Shown here piece by piece: positions 12,048-21,736 of a stretch of 64,000 nucleotides of DNA. This stretch comes from Pseudomicrostroma phylloplanum. Its lineage: Eukaryota > Basidiomycota > Exobasidiomycetes > Microstromatales. A program made the translations under genes and the position numbers. The stretch lies in the NCBI GenBank assembly GCA_039545275.1, contig BCHS01000001.1:1814853-1878852 (forward strand), given 5' to 3'. How positions within the stretch are numbered: the first letter of the stretch is position 1; each line of letters starts with the position of its first letter. A model generated the notes under the pieces. The model was not told the DNA's origin, did not search any database, and saw only the letters and a list, made by a program, of their open reading frames with translations.

Positions 12048-15000
12048 TCAAGTCTTTCTTCGCTCCTCCTCCTCCTCCTCCTCTTTGATCAGGTCGGCAA
12101 CAAAGATGTGTCCGCTCCTCCTGTCCTTCATCTCCTCACTAAGCGCGTCCCAAGCAGGCGACTCCTCGCTATCAGTCCCCTCGACCCACCTACGCCAAGC
12201 CTCTCTATACCCCCTCTCCAAATCCTGCACCCAGCGACGCGTGTCGAAGAGTGGGGAGGTCTCGCGACCTAGGAAGAGGGCCTTGCGAAGGGAGATGAGA
12301 GCACCGCGACCTCGTCGGGAGACGGCAGTGGGAGGGGCTTGAGGGCCAGGGTTGAGGCGGACTTGGTGGCGAGGAGGCGAGATGGCGGCGATGCGGGCGT
12401 TGAGGGCCTCTTCCTTCTCCGCGGCCGAGGGAGGTGCGCCTTGTCCGAGCCCTTCGACTGCTCTGTGTACCTGTTCCTGAGAGTAGGGAATTGCAGAGGT
12501 GGCTGGCGATGCAGAAGATGCAGGGAGGGAAGAGGAGGCCGTTGACTCCGCAGACGAAGAGGTCGCGGCTGCTCCTGCCTTCTTGGCGCTGTCACCCAAG
12601 CGGGTAAGCTCGCTGGCCGTTACTGGCTCTGCGGTTACGACGGGCTCCAGCACTTGTCCACTTGCGTCCACATAGTCGTAGCTCAGATCGCGTGTGAGCT
12701 CAATGGCTCTCTGCACATAGGCAGACTCACTATCGACGATCATCTCCTTGCCGTATCCCGTAGCCATGACGATGCCGCTAGCTACCATCGATGCTTGCTT
12801 CATCCTCCACTTGGGAAGAGTCAGAACGGGCGTGCCGCTCCAGAGGGCATCGCAGGCCGTGGTGTGCGCATTGACCTCGAAGCTGTCCAGGACGATGTCG
12901 GCTACTCTGGCTCTCCTGATGAACTCGGCCTTGGGTGCAATTGGAGTGAACACGAGCCGGCTAGCCACCTCGTCTCCGAACCATTTGCGAGCATCTCGAA
13001 GAATGTAGGGAGTCGCGGCTTTTGGGAACTCCAGCAGCCAGAGGATGGAGTTGGGCACAGCCTGAAGGATGCGCAGCCAACACTTCAGGAGGGCAGGCGT
13101 ACTCTTGTAGTGCTGGTTGAAGGAGGCGAAGCAGACAAAGTGGTCAGGCAAACCGGGAAAGAGCTCCTTGCGTGCCCTCCAACGGCGTTCCTCTTCTTCC
13201 TCCCACAGCTCCTCTGGACTGAGGTCTTGCCCTGGCTGGCGCTTGCGCAGAGGAGCCTCCCGGGAGTCTTGCTTGTGATTGTTGACAAAGTAGGAGTGAG
13301 GCATCGCAATGAACTTCTCGGTGTAGACCCATTCGTGGCTGAGCTCTTCGGGATCGATCTCTCCGGGAATCGACGTTAATGACCTATGGCCTTGTCCAGC
13401 CCTTCGCCTTGCATTCCACTGGACGGTCGATGTGACCTCCGGAGGACAAGCAGTGGCGTCGACGATTGTGTAGTCTGTCCAGCTGCTCGCCATGCCACCG
13501 GCAAAGCCCATGAAGTGCACTTGGACAGGAGCGATGCGGCTTGCGAAAATCTCATTCTTTGCACCTTTGGTGTAGCCGTTGAGGTTGACCATCAGATGGA
13601 TGCCATCCTTCAGGATCTGATCGATGATGGCAGCATTGCCTCGGTCGGACACATCGATGAAGTGACCCGGCTCAGCCTCTTCCTCGATCTTGGTGCGGTA
13701 AGAAGAGTGATCGCTGGGACTCGTGGAATAGATGAAGACTTCGAAGTCCTGCCGATCGTGCATCGAGAACATCGACTGCAGCAAGTGAGAGAGCGGGTGG
13801 TCTTTGATATCCGAGGAGATATAGCCGATTTTGACTCTGGGTGCGGGAGGTGGAGGTGGTGGGTATATGTGGGAAGGCAGATAATGCTGGGTATTTCCGA
13901 TGTGACTGATTCGAAGAGAGTTCCGGTGAGCAATGAGCCGCAGGGCTCGTACGCTCATCACTCCCTCAATTGCTGTGAAGAAGGTGTGGAAAGGCAACAC
14001 CAGCGGAGTAGCAGGAAGCCCAAGAACGCTGGCCAAGAGACGAATGCGAGGGTAGCGCAGGGCATCGGATTGAGAAGGCTGAATGATGGCTTCCTGCTGA
14101 TCTGCGTGCGAGACGCTGCCGAAGCGCTCGCAGTACCAGCGATGCTGTAGTCTATGGTGAAGGTAGTCGACCAATCTAAGCAAGAAGCCTCCTTCGTTGA
14201 GCTTCATGCTGTTCCGCCGGGCGTTGATGGAGCCGTCGAAGAAAGGGAGCAACTGACGATACCAGGTCTGTACAGAGTGCTCCCGAATGTCATTTGTGTA
14301 CCAGCAGATCCGCTCGACCAGGCTCTGGAGCGTGAAAGAAGCAGAGAAGGCTCCTGTCCCGTAGCTAGCGCCTGCGTCCAGCTGACGTTCGACGAGGCTC
14401 TGTGCCACTCTGAGGAGCAGACCGTTGCCTGGCTCTCCTTCATCCGGGTAGGCTAACGACCAATCTGCGATAGCTATTGTCGCATTGAACAGTCCACAAA
14501 GTGCTTCAGGCATGTCCGGCTCGACCTCCAGGGCCTGTCTGTATACCTCAATGGCCTCTTCCGTTCGAGACTGGTCTCTGTAGACGTTGCCAAGATTTGC
14601 TAGGGCAATGGCGAACTTAGGCTGTAGCTTGATGGCTATCTGGTAGTACACGATGGCTTCGTTGAGCTTTCCCATGTCTTTGAGTAGCGAAGCCTTGTTG
14701 CAAGCCAGATGGGGCGTCTTTGGGTCGAGTTCAATGCCAGCATCGTACCATCTCATGGCCACTTCAGCCGCAGAGAATTCCACGATGGCCTCGCCTTCGA
14801 CGGACCTACACACTGTGTTGAGTCCAGCGCAGAGAATGGCAAGGTTACTGTACGTGGTCGCCATACTATGCAACGCGGTGCTGAGGTAGTACAGGACCAG
14901 CAGAAGCGCAGTACAGGGTCTGAGACCACCGATGGAGACGTCTTCCTGAGGAAGCGCAGGAGAAGCCATGGCCTCTTGCAAGACCTTTGCAAGTGTCAAG

Positions 15001-17000
15001 AGGATTGTTGTGCTCGTCTGCTTACAGCGCAAGAGCGCCTTGTCGTAGCCAGATTCTTGCGAAAAGGCAGCACGAGCGGTGGCCATGGAAGGTAGATCGC
15101 CATCAAAGTCAGCAAAGAGGTGAGAAGGAATGCGGAGCGCTTGGTCAGGGAGAAGAAGAAGCGTAGGATATTCCCCGCCTCCAAAGCGGACTAGAGTCTG
15201 TACGAGAGATTCTCCTGCTCGCTTCGCCAACTCGAGTAGACCTCCAGGGCACAGCCGATGCCACTGTGCTGTCGCAACGAGGCCAACCAGGCGCTGGTTG
15301 GATCGAATGTCGAGATCCAGAGCCAAAAGTACCTCAGCGACTCCTTTGCCAATCGTCTGAGAATGCGGATGAGTGCCCTGAATGACTATAGCAGCAACTG
15401 TCACAGCCGCAATCAAATCTCGAAGGGTGTAGCAGCGAGATGCGGATGGCGAGATGACGAGCTCGATGGCACGCGTGTACTCAATGCAACCAGGAGCGGC
15501 CTTGCGAATAATTGCTGTCTTGAGAATGCCTTTGGAATACAGCAGCTGTTGAAGTCGCGGAAGATTCGACGCTCTCATGGCTTCTGGAAGGTATGTAGGC
15601 TGGCCAGCGACCGGGCTCAAGGTGTTTGATTCAACGTGCTCGCAAAGCTTCAGAGCCTGTCTCCATCGCAAGGTCTGATCGGCCTCGCCATTTCGTCCCG
15701 CTAACATCTGCTGGCTCTGCTGCTGAGCTTGAGCGCAAGTAAGGCCAAGTAGGTTTTCAAAGGCATCCCAATAGGTGGGACGGAGAGTGAGAGCCCTTTC
15801 CCACCAGATCTTTGCCTCTTCGGTCCTGCCCATGGTACGTAGCGTCGTGCCGATGTTGCTCATAGCCTCAACATATCCGGGGTCGACCTCCAGACAACGA
15901 ACGTTCCAGAAGAGTGACGCCCTCAGGTCTCGAGTGGAATAGTAGGCGCAAGAGAGCAGGAGCAGCGTGGGTAGATGGAGCGGATGCATGACTGCAAGTG
16001 TGTGCAGAAGTGGTAAGAGCGATGAGTGTAGCTCGTTCTTGACTGTACCATCCAAAGCTCGAGTGGTACGAGTCCCGGTCTGATAGAGATGGTGTGCGAA
16101 GCGCAAGAGGTCTTGCATTGCGATCGCGGAGTCCTGCCTAGCATGCACGTCCACAACAGGCAATCCTGCCAGCTTGGTCGCATCCTGAGGGGTAGCTGCG
16201 AAGTGGTCTTGCCCAGGTGCTGCAGCGTTTTGAAGCACCACTGCGAGGGATGCATATGGGATCCCGAGCTTGCGAGCTCTGTTGGCTATGTCGTGAGACG
16301 ACAGAGACTCCGAGCTTTCGGAGAGATGGAGTTCGGCTCGGAACGTGCCTGAAGGAATCGCGCTTTCGAAGGCACCAAGAGAGGTGTCCCTCTCGGTCGA
16401 TTGCCGATGGTACTGTTGGTAGAGGTCCTGGTGCAGATCTGCCAAGATGCGAGTGTAGACGGCTGCGAAGTCTGGTGGGAAGATGCCTGCAGCGGCTGGG
16501 TTGGACTGCTGAATCCCGGCTTTGTGCTTCTGAAGCACACTGAGAGCTTCTGCTTGACGCTGTGGCCCGTGAAGCCCTGCCCAGGCGAGGAGCGTCTCAG
16601 CAAGGGCTACGTGTCCTGCGGGAGACAGAGGTCGTACCGGTGCAGCAGTGTCATTGAGACTAGGCGGAGGGCCCAAGGAGGGTCTGAACGACTCATTCAG
16701 GGGAGAGGGAGCAGAGGGAATGCTGTCTCCTCCGATGCTCGTTGTGAGGAGAGAAGTGGCATACGCTGCTTGAGTGGCAAGGGCAGCATATTGATCACCG
16801 TTGAATGTATAGCTGGGTACGATTGAAGTGCCGAAGAGGATGAGTCGACCGAGTCGATCGGAGATGATGCGAGACCACGAATTAGGGAGAGCCGTTCGGG
16901 TAGTGTAGTAGCCGGTGAGACCAGTGGAGGCAGACGTAGTGGGAAGAGATGTCGACAGACATATGGTCGTTGTAGACGACGGGTATGCAGAGGATGGCAT
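12048..17000 (-). CDS. TPR-containing O-GlcNAc transferase-like protein (GT41)
   Basis: Intron-less 1650-aa protein. The Ser/Thr-rich N-terminus is followed by TPR units at about residues 340-420 and 740-850 (WYDAGIELDPKTPHLACNKA and following). The catalytic region spans about 1055-1440. Recognisable GT41 motifs are IGYISSDIKDHPLSHLL (catalytic-type His), VQVHFMGFAGG, FASFNQHYKSTP with the conserved Lys that contacts UDP, VPNSILWLLEFP, and NAHTTACDALWSGTPVLTLP. The family transfers GlcNAc, or fucose in SPINDLY-type members, to Ser/Thr of nuclear and cytosolic proteins. The donor sugar cannot be read here. An acidic insert (DLSPEELWEEEEERR) splits the catalytic part, and the C-terminus is Ala/Ser-rich then basic. 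The start at 17000 follows a CT-rich, AG-free leader and an in-frame stop, so upstream exons are unlikely. Confidence 0.93.
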   Translation of the reverse strand: MPSSAYPSSTTTICLSTSLPTTSASTGLTGYYTTRTALPNSWSRIISDRLGRLILFGTSIVPSYTFNGDQYAALATQAAYATSLLTTSIGGDSIPSAPSPLNESFRPSLGPPPSLNDTAAPVRPLSPAGHVALAETLLAWAGLHGPQRQAEALSVLQKHKAGIQQSNPAAAGIFPPDFAAVYTRILADLHQDLYQQYHRQSTERDTSLGAFESAIPSGTFRAELHLSESSESLSSHDIANRARKLGIPYASLAVVLQNAAAPGQDHFAATPQDATKLAGLPVVDVHARQDSAIAMQDLLRFAHHLYQTGTRTTRALDGTVKNELHSSLLPLLHTLAVMHPLHLPTLLLLSCAYYSTRDLRASLFWNVRCLEVDPGYVEAMSNIGTTLRTMGRTEEAKIWWERALTLRPTYWDAFENLLGLTCAQAQQQSQQMLAGRNGEADQTLRWRQALKLCEHVESNTLSPVAGQPTYLPEAMRASNLPRLQQLLYSKGILKTAIIRKAAPGCIEYTRAIELVISPSASRCYTLRDLIAAVTVAAIVIQGTHPHSQTIGKGVAEVLLALDLDIRSNQRLVGLVATAQWHRLCPGGLLELAKRAGESLVQTLVRFGGGEYPTLLLLPDQALRIPSHLFADFDGDLPSMATARAAFSQESGYDKALLRCKQTSTTILLTLAKVLQEAMASPALPQEDVSIGGLRPCTALLLVLYYLSTALHSMATTYSNLAILCAGLNTVCRSVEGEAIVEFSAAEVAMRWYDAGIELDPKTPHLACNKASLLKDMGKLNEAIVYYQIAIKLQPKFAIALANLGNVYRDQSRTEEAIEVYRQALEVEPDMPEALCGLFNATIAIADWSLAYPDEGEPGNGLLLRVAQSLVERQLDAGASYGTGAFSASFTLQSLVERICWYTNDIREHSVQTWYRQLLPFFDGSINARRNSMKLNEGGFLLRLVDYLHHRLQHRWYCERFGSVSHADQQEAIIQPSQSDALRYPRIRLLASVLGLPATPLVLPFHTFFTAIEGVMSVRALRLIAHRNSLRISHIGNTQHYLPSHIYPPPPPPAPRVKIGYISSDIKDHPLSHLLQSMFSMHDRQDFEVFIYSTSPSDHSSYRTKIEEEAEPGHFIDVSDRGNAAIIDQILKDGIHLMVNLNGYTKGAKNEIFASRIAPVQVHFMGFAGGMASSWTDYTIVDATACPPEVTSTVQWNARRRAGQGHRSLTSIPGEIDPEELSHEWVYTEKFIAMPHSYFVNNHKQDSREAPLRKRQPGQDLSPEELWEEEEERRWRARKELFPGLPDHFVCFASFNQHYKSTPALLKCWLRILQAVPNSILWLLEFPKAATPYILRDARKWFGDEVASRLVFTPIAPKAEFIRRARVADIVLDSFEVNAHTTACDALWSGTPVLTLPKWRMKQASMVASGIVMATGYGKEMIVDSESAYVQRAIELTRDLSYDYVDASGQVLEPVVTAEPVTASELTRLGDSAKKAGAAATSSSAESTASSSLPASSASPATSAIPYSQEQVHRAVEGLGQGAPPSAAEKEEALNARIAAISPPRHQVRLNPGPQAPPTAVSRRGRGALISLRKALFLGRETSPLFDTRRWVQDLERGYREAWRRWVEGTDSEESPAWDALSEEMKDRRSGHIFVADLIKEEEEEEERRKT

Positions 17001-17381
17001 CGCGGTTGTAAGATGTCAAAGGTGTTGGGATGGGTTTGATGGGCGTAACAAGGGTGAGGCAGTGGAGAAGTGGCAAGAGGAGGTGTGGGAATGAAGGCAG
17101 CGGGTGAAGTGTGAAGAGCGGATGAGTCGAGGGTGAAGGGCGTAGCGTGGTCAGCCGGACGTCCGAGGAGTACGGGTCATCGAACGCCATGCTGGGCGTA
17201 AAGGGGTAACGTCCACGCAGTCCTCCCTCGGCATTTGCGAGCCTCGGACGACTGAATGGTGACGCGGCGAATGTGAGTTGCCTTGAGCAACGACCGTCGT
17301 TAACGGTGGAGGCTAATGCAATTGCCGATTGCTACGGAGCAAACACAGCTAAGCTTGGCTGACTCAGAGGCGGATATAAAC
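17001..17381 (-). promoter_or_regulatory. Promoter/leader of the GT41 gene
   Basis: About 170 bases directly upstream of the ATG at 17000 are strongly CT-rich on the minus strand and contain no AG, typical of a fungal 5' leader. The rest is spacer downstream of the TGA at 17382. Confidence 0.6.
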
Positions 17382-18331
17382 TCACCTCGGCTCGAAGACG
17401 GTGACCTCGTCCCCTCCGGCATCCGTCTGCGTCTTCGTCAAGAAGCCCGCCCGAACACTGCCGCCCGGTGACTGCACGATCTCTGTGCAGGGCGTCAGAT
17501 CATCATCGTTGTTGCCGTCACAGTCACTGCCGCGGCTCATACCAGAAAGCGAGTGCGGTAGATGCAGCCGTGGCAGATAAGGACCTAGTGGAGATGGCAG
17601 CAGAACCAATGGAGTGGTCGGGAGCACTTCATTCGGACCAGAGGGCATTCACAGCACTCAGCACAATGGATCGTCTGTCTGCGAGTTGCTCAAACGCACT
17701 ACTCACAAGGCAAGGATGGAACGCCGGCATGAGCATCAGATGGATTCCAGTGCGGCGCTTCTGAGCTCTTCTGATCGTGCGAGGACACAGAAGCGGCCGG
17801 AGGTGTCGTCGCGGGCGCCCTCGCTTGTCGACCTGCTTCTTCCAGAGCAGCTGTAGCAGCGATGTGGGCTAGGCGAATGCGAGCCAAGTCATGTGGATTG
17901 CTCGGGTCTATCTGCGTGGCAGCCGAGGAGACATTACGAGCACCGTCGAGTACAGTGTCTGCATGCTTGCCCAGCACTGCCGACTCAGGAGAGACTTCAC
18001 TGCCCGGAGCAGCTGAGGTTGCGTTGGGCAGTGGGGAGGAGGAGGAAAGGCCCACCACGCCAGCAGACAAGAGAGCAGAGCCAACAGAGGCATGATCTGC
18101 TTCGGACGCGACTCTGATCTGAATTTCTGGAGACGACTGAGGTAGAGAAGCATGAAGATTGCCATCGGTAGCGGTGGGAAGGTGAGAGGGAGAGACAGAA
18201 GGACTCCAGTCCATCGCTGCGCTATTCGCCAACTCTTCGCTACGAGCCTGATCGTCGCTTATATGAGATTGAGGAAGCATTCTCGGCGCAGCACTTTCCG
18301 GCCCGCCAGAAGAGAGAGGTCTAGAGCCCAT
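17382..18331 (-). CDS. Unrecognised 275-aa Ser/Ala-rich protein
   Basis: Exons 17707-18331 and 17382-17584 join across a GTGAGT...CTAG intron with matching phase (TGT Cys codon at the junction). The protein starts MGSRPLSSGGPESAAPR and ends VTVFEPR. It is mostly disordered. One helix-like segment lies near residues 155-180 (ARIRLAHIAATAALEEAGRQ), and the second exon has an Asp-rich patch (GSDCDGNNDDD). There is no signal peptide, membrane segment or domain I recognise. It lies tail-to-head with the GT41 gene. The clean splice and long frame argue that it is real; its function is unknown. Confidence 0.65.
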
Positions 18332-18396
18332 GGCCCGAAATTAGAGAGACATTCGAATGCAGGAAAGACAGTGTACTAAGCAGATGTGGGCTTGCA

Positions 18397-18855
18397 ATGA
18401 CTTCGATAGCTGACGAGCTTGCCGATCAGGATGGGCGCCCAGCGTCTGACGGAATCAGCCTCGGCCTCTCAGATGTCAACCCTGATAGAGCGGAGAAACC
18501 CATATACGAGATTATAGAGGCAAAGGAGGAGGAGATGATGTATAGTGAGAATGAGGAGGCGAGGAGGAAGGAGGTCGGTGCAATGCACCCGAGATTCCTT
18601 CGCAGATCCCGGGGAACGGATCAGACTCCGAAGTGTGGAGAAGCGTGGCCTGACGTGCAGCATGGTCCTCTTCCACCTGATGATGGCTTGCTTGCACCAC
18701 CCCTAGTAGGCGCTTCTTGGGAGATGGTACATGATGAAAAGCTTGAGGCAGAGCGTAGTAGACTCAGCCTTTGTTTCTGTTTGGTATCGTGCAGGAGGAC
18801 GTCAAACAAGACGTTACATGAGGACCCGCTAGTCTCCCTCGTCACCCTATCGTGA
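18397..18855 (+). CDS. Possible small hypothetical protein
   Basis: A 152-codon frame with a genuine ATG at 18397, only 65 bases from the divergent ATG of the 18331 gene. It starts MTSIADELADQDGRPASDG and has an acidic/charged middle (EIIEAKEEEMM), but no domain is visible. The last third is Cys/Leu-rich and may be intron or non-coding. The shared start region is very tight for two genes, so this may be a chance frame or part of a transcript leader. Confidence 0.3.
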   Translation: MTSIADELADQDGRPASDGISLGLSDVNPDRAEKPIYEIIEAKEEEMMYSENEEARRKEVGAMHPRFLRRSRGTDQTPKCGEAWPDVQHGPLPPDDGLLAPPLVGASWEMVHDEKLEAERSRLSLCFCLVSCRRTSNKTLHEDPLVSLVTLS

Positions 18856-19170
18856 AGGAAGTTCCCACCTGTGCGTCCCTTCGTCCCTCCAATATGCCGC
18901 TTTGTTGATGATTCGATGAAGATCATCATTGATACCGTTGATCTGCTCTCGTGCTGTCTACAGCTGTGACTGACTTACTTCAGTTGTGCCCAGACGTCCT
19001 CGCGAGCCTGATGGCGGCATAACGTGGCGGCTGCTGCTGACCGCGCAGTGGGCCGGTACCGCTGAGCCGGACCGGTGATTTAGAAGCGAGCTCGGACGTT
19101 TCCTGCCAATCTCCACACTTTCACCCCTTTCGTCCCCATCTCGTCCTCATCACCTCGTGTAACAGTCGCC
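18856..19170 (+). promoter_or_regulatory. PEX5 upstream region
   Basis: Holds the promoter and leader of PEX5. The last 60 bases are CT-rich and end in GTCGCC before the ATG. No other element was seen. Confidence 0.5.
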
Positions 19171-21510
19171 ATGTCTTTCTTATCTGGTGGCGCAGACTGT
19201 GGGCCTTCCAATCCTCTCAATCAGCTTCTCAAGCAGACACAGTCCGATCGATCTTTGCAGCATGGCGATCGCTTCGGCCAAGGTGGGCCCGGCTCGCAGT
19301 CCAATGCCTTTCGCCAAGGTCAAACCGGCCCAGCGGGGCCAGCAGAACAGATGGACCAAGCTTTCGGCCGCAACCAGCAGCAAGGTCCTCTTTTCCAACA
19401 AGGCGGTGGCGCTTCGTTCGACTTTGAGGCGATGAGGAGGGAGATGGAGATGATGAGGGCCAGCGGCGCTCCGCCACCCTCCACAGCCAACTGGGCCAAC
19501 GAGATGTCAATGATGGGTGGGGGAGGCGGTAGTGGGCTACGACAGAGCGGCCCAAACCCGGCGCAGAGCCGTATGATGGGTCACGATCCTACAAGCCAGG
19601 GTGAGTGCCTGATGTCATCGATTGGTCCTTCTTCAGCAATCGTCAAGCTGACTATATATGCCCCGTTTCCTCCTTTTGCTCTCTTCTGATTAGCATGGCG
19701 CGAGCAATTCCAGCAACAAGGGCCGGCTTCAGCCTCTGTTTCTTCCGCTCCCTCCCAGCAGAATGGATCTGCCAACTATGCTTCGCGGATGGGCGGAGGT
19801 GGCGGGATGTACTCAGGTGGGATGATGGGCTATGGTGGAATGAGCAGCATGGGAATGAGTGGCTCGTATGCGAATCAGATGAGCCAAAGCTCGCAGAGAA
19901 ACCAGGCTGGAACTACTGCAAGCTCTGACAAGGGCAAGTCTCGCTTTGTAGAGCTTGACGATGCTTCTTGGGAAGCTCAATTCAAGGCACTAGACGAGGC
20001 CCAGAACGCTGCAACTCAAGACAAGGGCAAGGCCAAAGCTCAGGACCCAATCGTCAGCGAAGAGGATCAAGACGCAGCCGTACGCAAGGCTTTGGACGGA
20101 GTTCAGTCTGACATTACTGCAGAAGGTCGCGAAGCCGATGCTCGCTTCCAAGAACTCTGGAATGCAATGCAGAACTCTACTGCTGGGGATCGAGCCGAGG
20201 TTGACGAAGATCTTGCGAAGTGGGAGGAGGAGCTGAACCGTCAGAGCGACGGAGTAGGGTATCGTCACCCAGGTGGTGGAATTGCAGGCGGAGATGGTGG
20301 CGTCTCTGAAACAGCTGGCTGGGATGGTACTGAAGACCATCTGCTCGATGGTTATGGCACAATCGGACCTGATGGCTACCCTCGCCTCGGTACCTACCGT
20401 CGCTCCACTCAGAACCCCTTCATGCAGCACCAAGACCCTCTGTCCGAGGGCCTGCGACTACTATCCTCTGGTGGCTCGCTCACTGATGCTACTCTGGCAT
20501 TCGAAGCTGCCACCGTCAAGCCACAGACAGGCGGAACGGGTGGCGAGGCCGGGGAAGTTGATCGCGAGAGGCGATCTAGGAGTGAAGCATGGAGGAAGCT
20601 AGGCGAAGCCCAAGCAATGAACGAACGCGAGAGTCAGGCAATTCGCGCTCTGGAAGAAGCCATTCGCGTCGATGAAGGCAACCTGGAGGCCTACATGGCT
20701 CTTGCCATCTCCTACATCAATGAAGGCTACGATCTCGCTGCTCATTCGACCCTCCAGCGCTATATCAATCGAGCTTACCCGCATCTGAAGGCCGACCTTC
20801 CGGAGATTCTTCAGTCTTCTACCGACCCCCTCGAACCAGGCTCATCTACGAATCCATGGGCCACCCTCAATGCAGTCACCTCACTCTTCCTCGCAGCTGC
20901 CAGGGAGAATGCCTCTCGCGGCATGGTCGATCCAGAAGTCCAAGTTGGTCTCGGGGTCCTCTTCTATGCGGACTCATCGTATGAAAAGGCAGAAGACTGC
21001 TTCCGCTCCGCCCTCGAGGTACGTCCCAACGACTTCCTCCTGTGGAACCGTCTAGGAGCCACTTTGGCCAATGGAGGCAAGCCAGAAGAGGCCATCGAGG
21101 CCTACCACAAGGCTCTCGAGTCCCGACCGACGTTCACGAGGGCGATCTACAATCTCAGCGTAAGCTGTCTCAACCTTGGCGCTCATCACGAGGCGGCAGA
21201 GCACCTCTTGAGCGCACTCAGCTTGCAACAGACGCAGCAGCTGCCCGACGTCCCGCCCGGAGAAACACCCCCGACGGCGCCTCTTGCTGAAGCTCAGGAG
21301 AGCCATGGACTTTGGAGTACCCTGAGGAGAATTTGTGAGTAGCGCCGATAGAGAAGGAGCAAACGGGTATGGTGGAGCTTCATGCTGACAGGTTTCGTCG
21401 CCTCTCTTCCCCACTTCAATCCAGTCCTTGCAATGGACCGTATGGATCTCGCCAGTAAAGCTCACGTCGGAAGCCAGCTCAACGATTTCCGTGGCGAGTT
21501 CGACTTCTGA
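19171..21510 (+). CDS. PEX5: Peroxisomal targeting signal 1 receptor PEX5
   Basis: Cycling import receptor that binds C-terminal SKL-type signals in the cytosol and docks at the peroxisome membrane. Exons 19171-19600, 19694-21334 and 21392-21510 have matching phases and give 729 aa. The N-terminus MSFLSGGADCGPSNPLNQL carries the conserved cysteine (Cys10) that is mono-ubiquitinated for receptor recycling. A Gly/Met/Gln-rich natively unfolded half holds aromatic motifs for PEX14/PEX13 binding (WREQF, WEAQF, FQELW). The C-terminal half has TPR repeats (about 390-690), including YADSSYEKAEDCFRSALEV and LWNRLGATLANGGKPEEAIE. The last exon encodes the C-terminal helical bundle ending FRGEFDF. The gene is complete and intact. 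Confidence 0.97.
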
Positions 21511-21736
21511 GGTCGGCAAAAAGCGTAGGAGAAGTCGGCAAGGAGCGTAGGAGGGCCAAGGAACACTTGTCGGCAGATGGTGGACATGTGGAAGATGATG
21601 TTACTTGCGGACACAATCGATAATACCATGCATTTATGTCAATCGTTACTTTCGCGTTAGAGAGAAGTGACTCAGTTATTTGAAGAAGTTGACGTGAATG
21701 GTCTGAGTCCACATGGATGTCCCGCACTCCACCATC

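Noticed and set aside
16882..17190. Minus frame starting MAFDDPYSSDVRL as an upstream GT41 exon
   Set aside because: The stretch is an AG-free, CT-rich leader with no usable splice acceptor before the GT41 frame, so it is more likely 5' leader.
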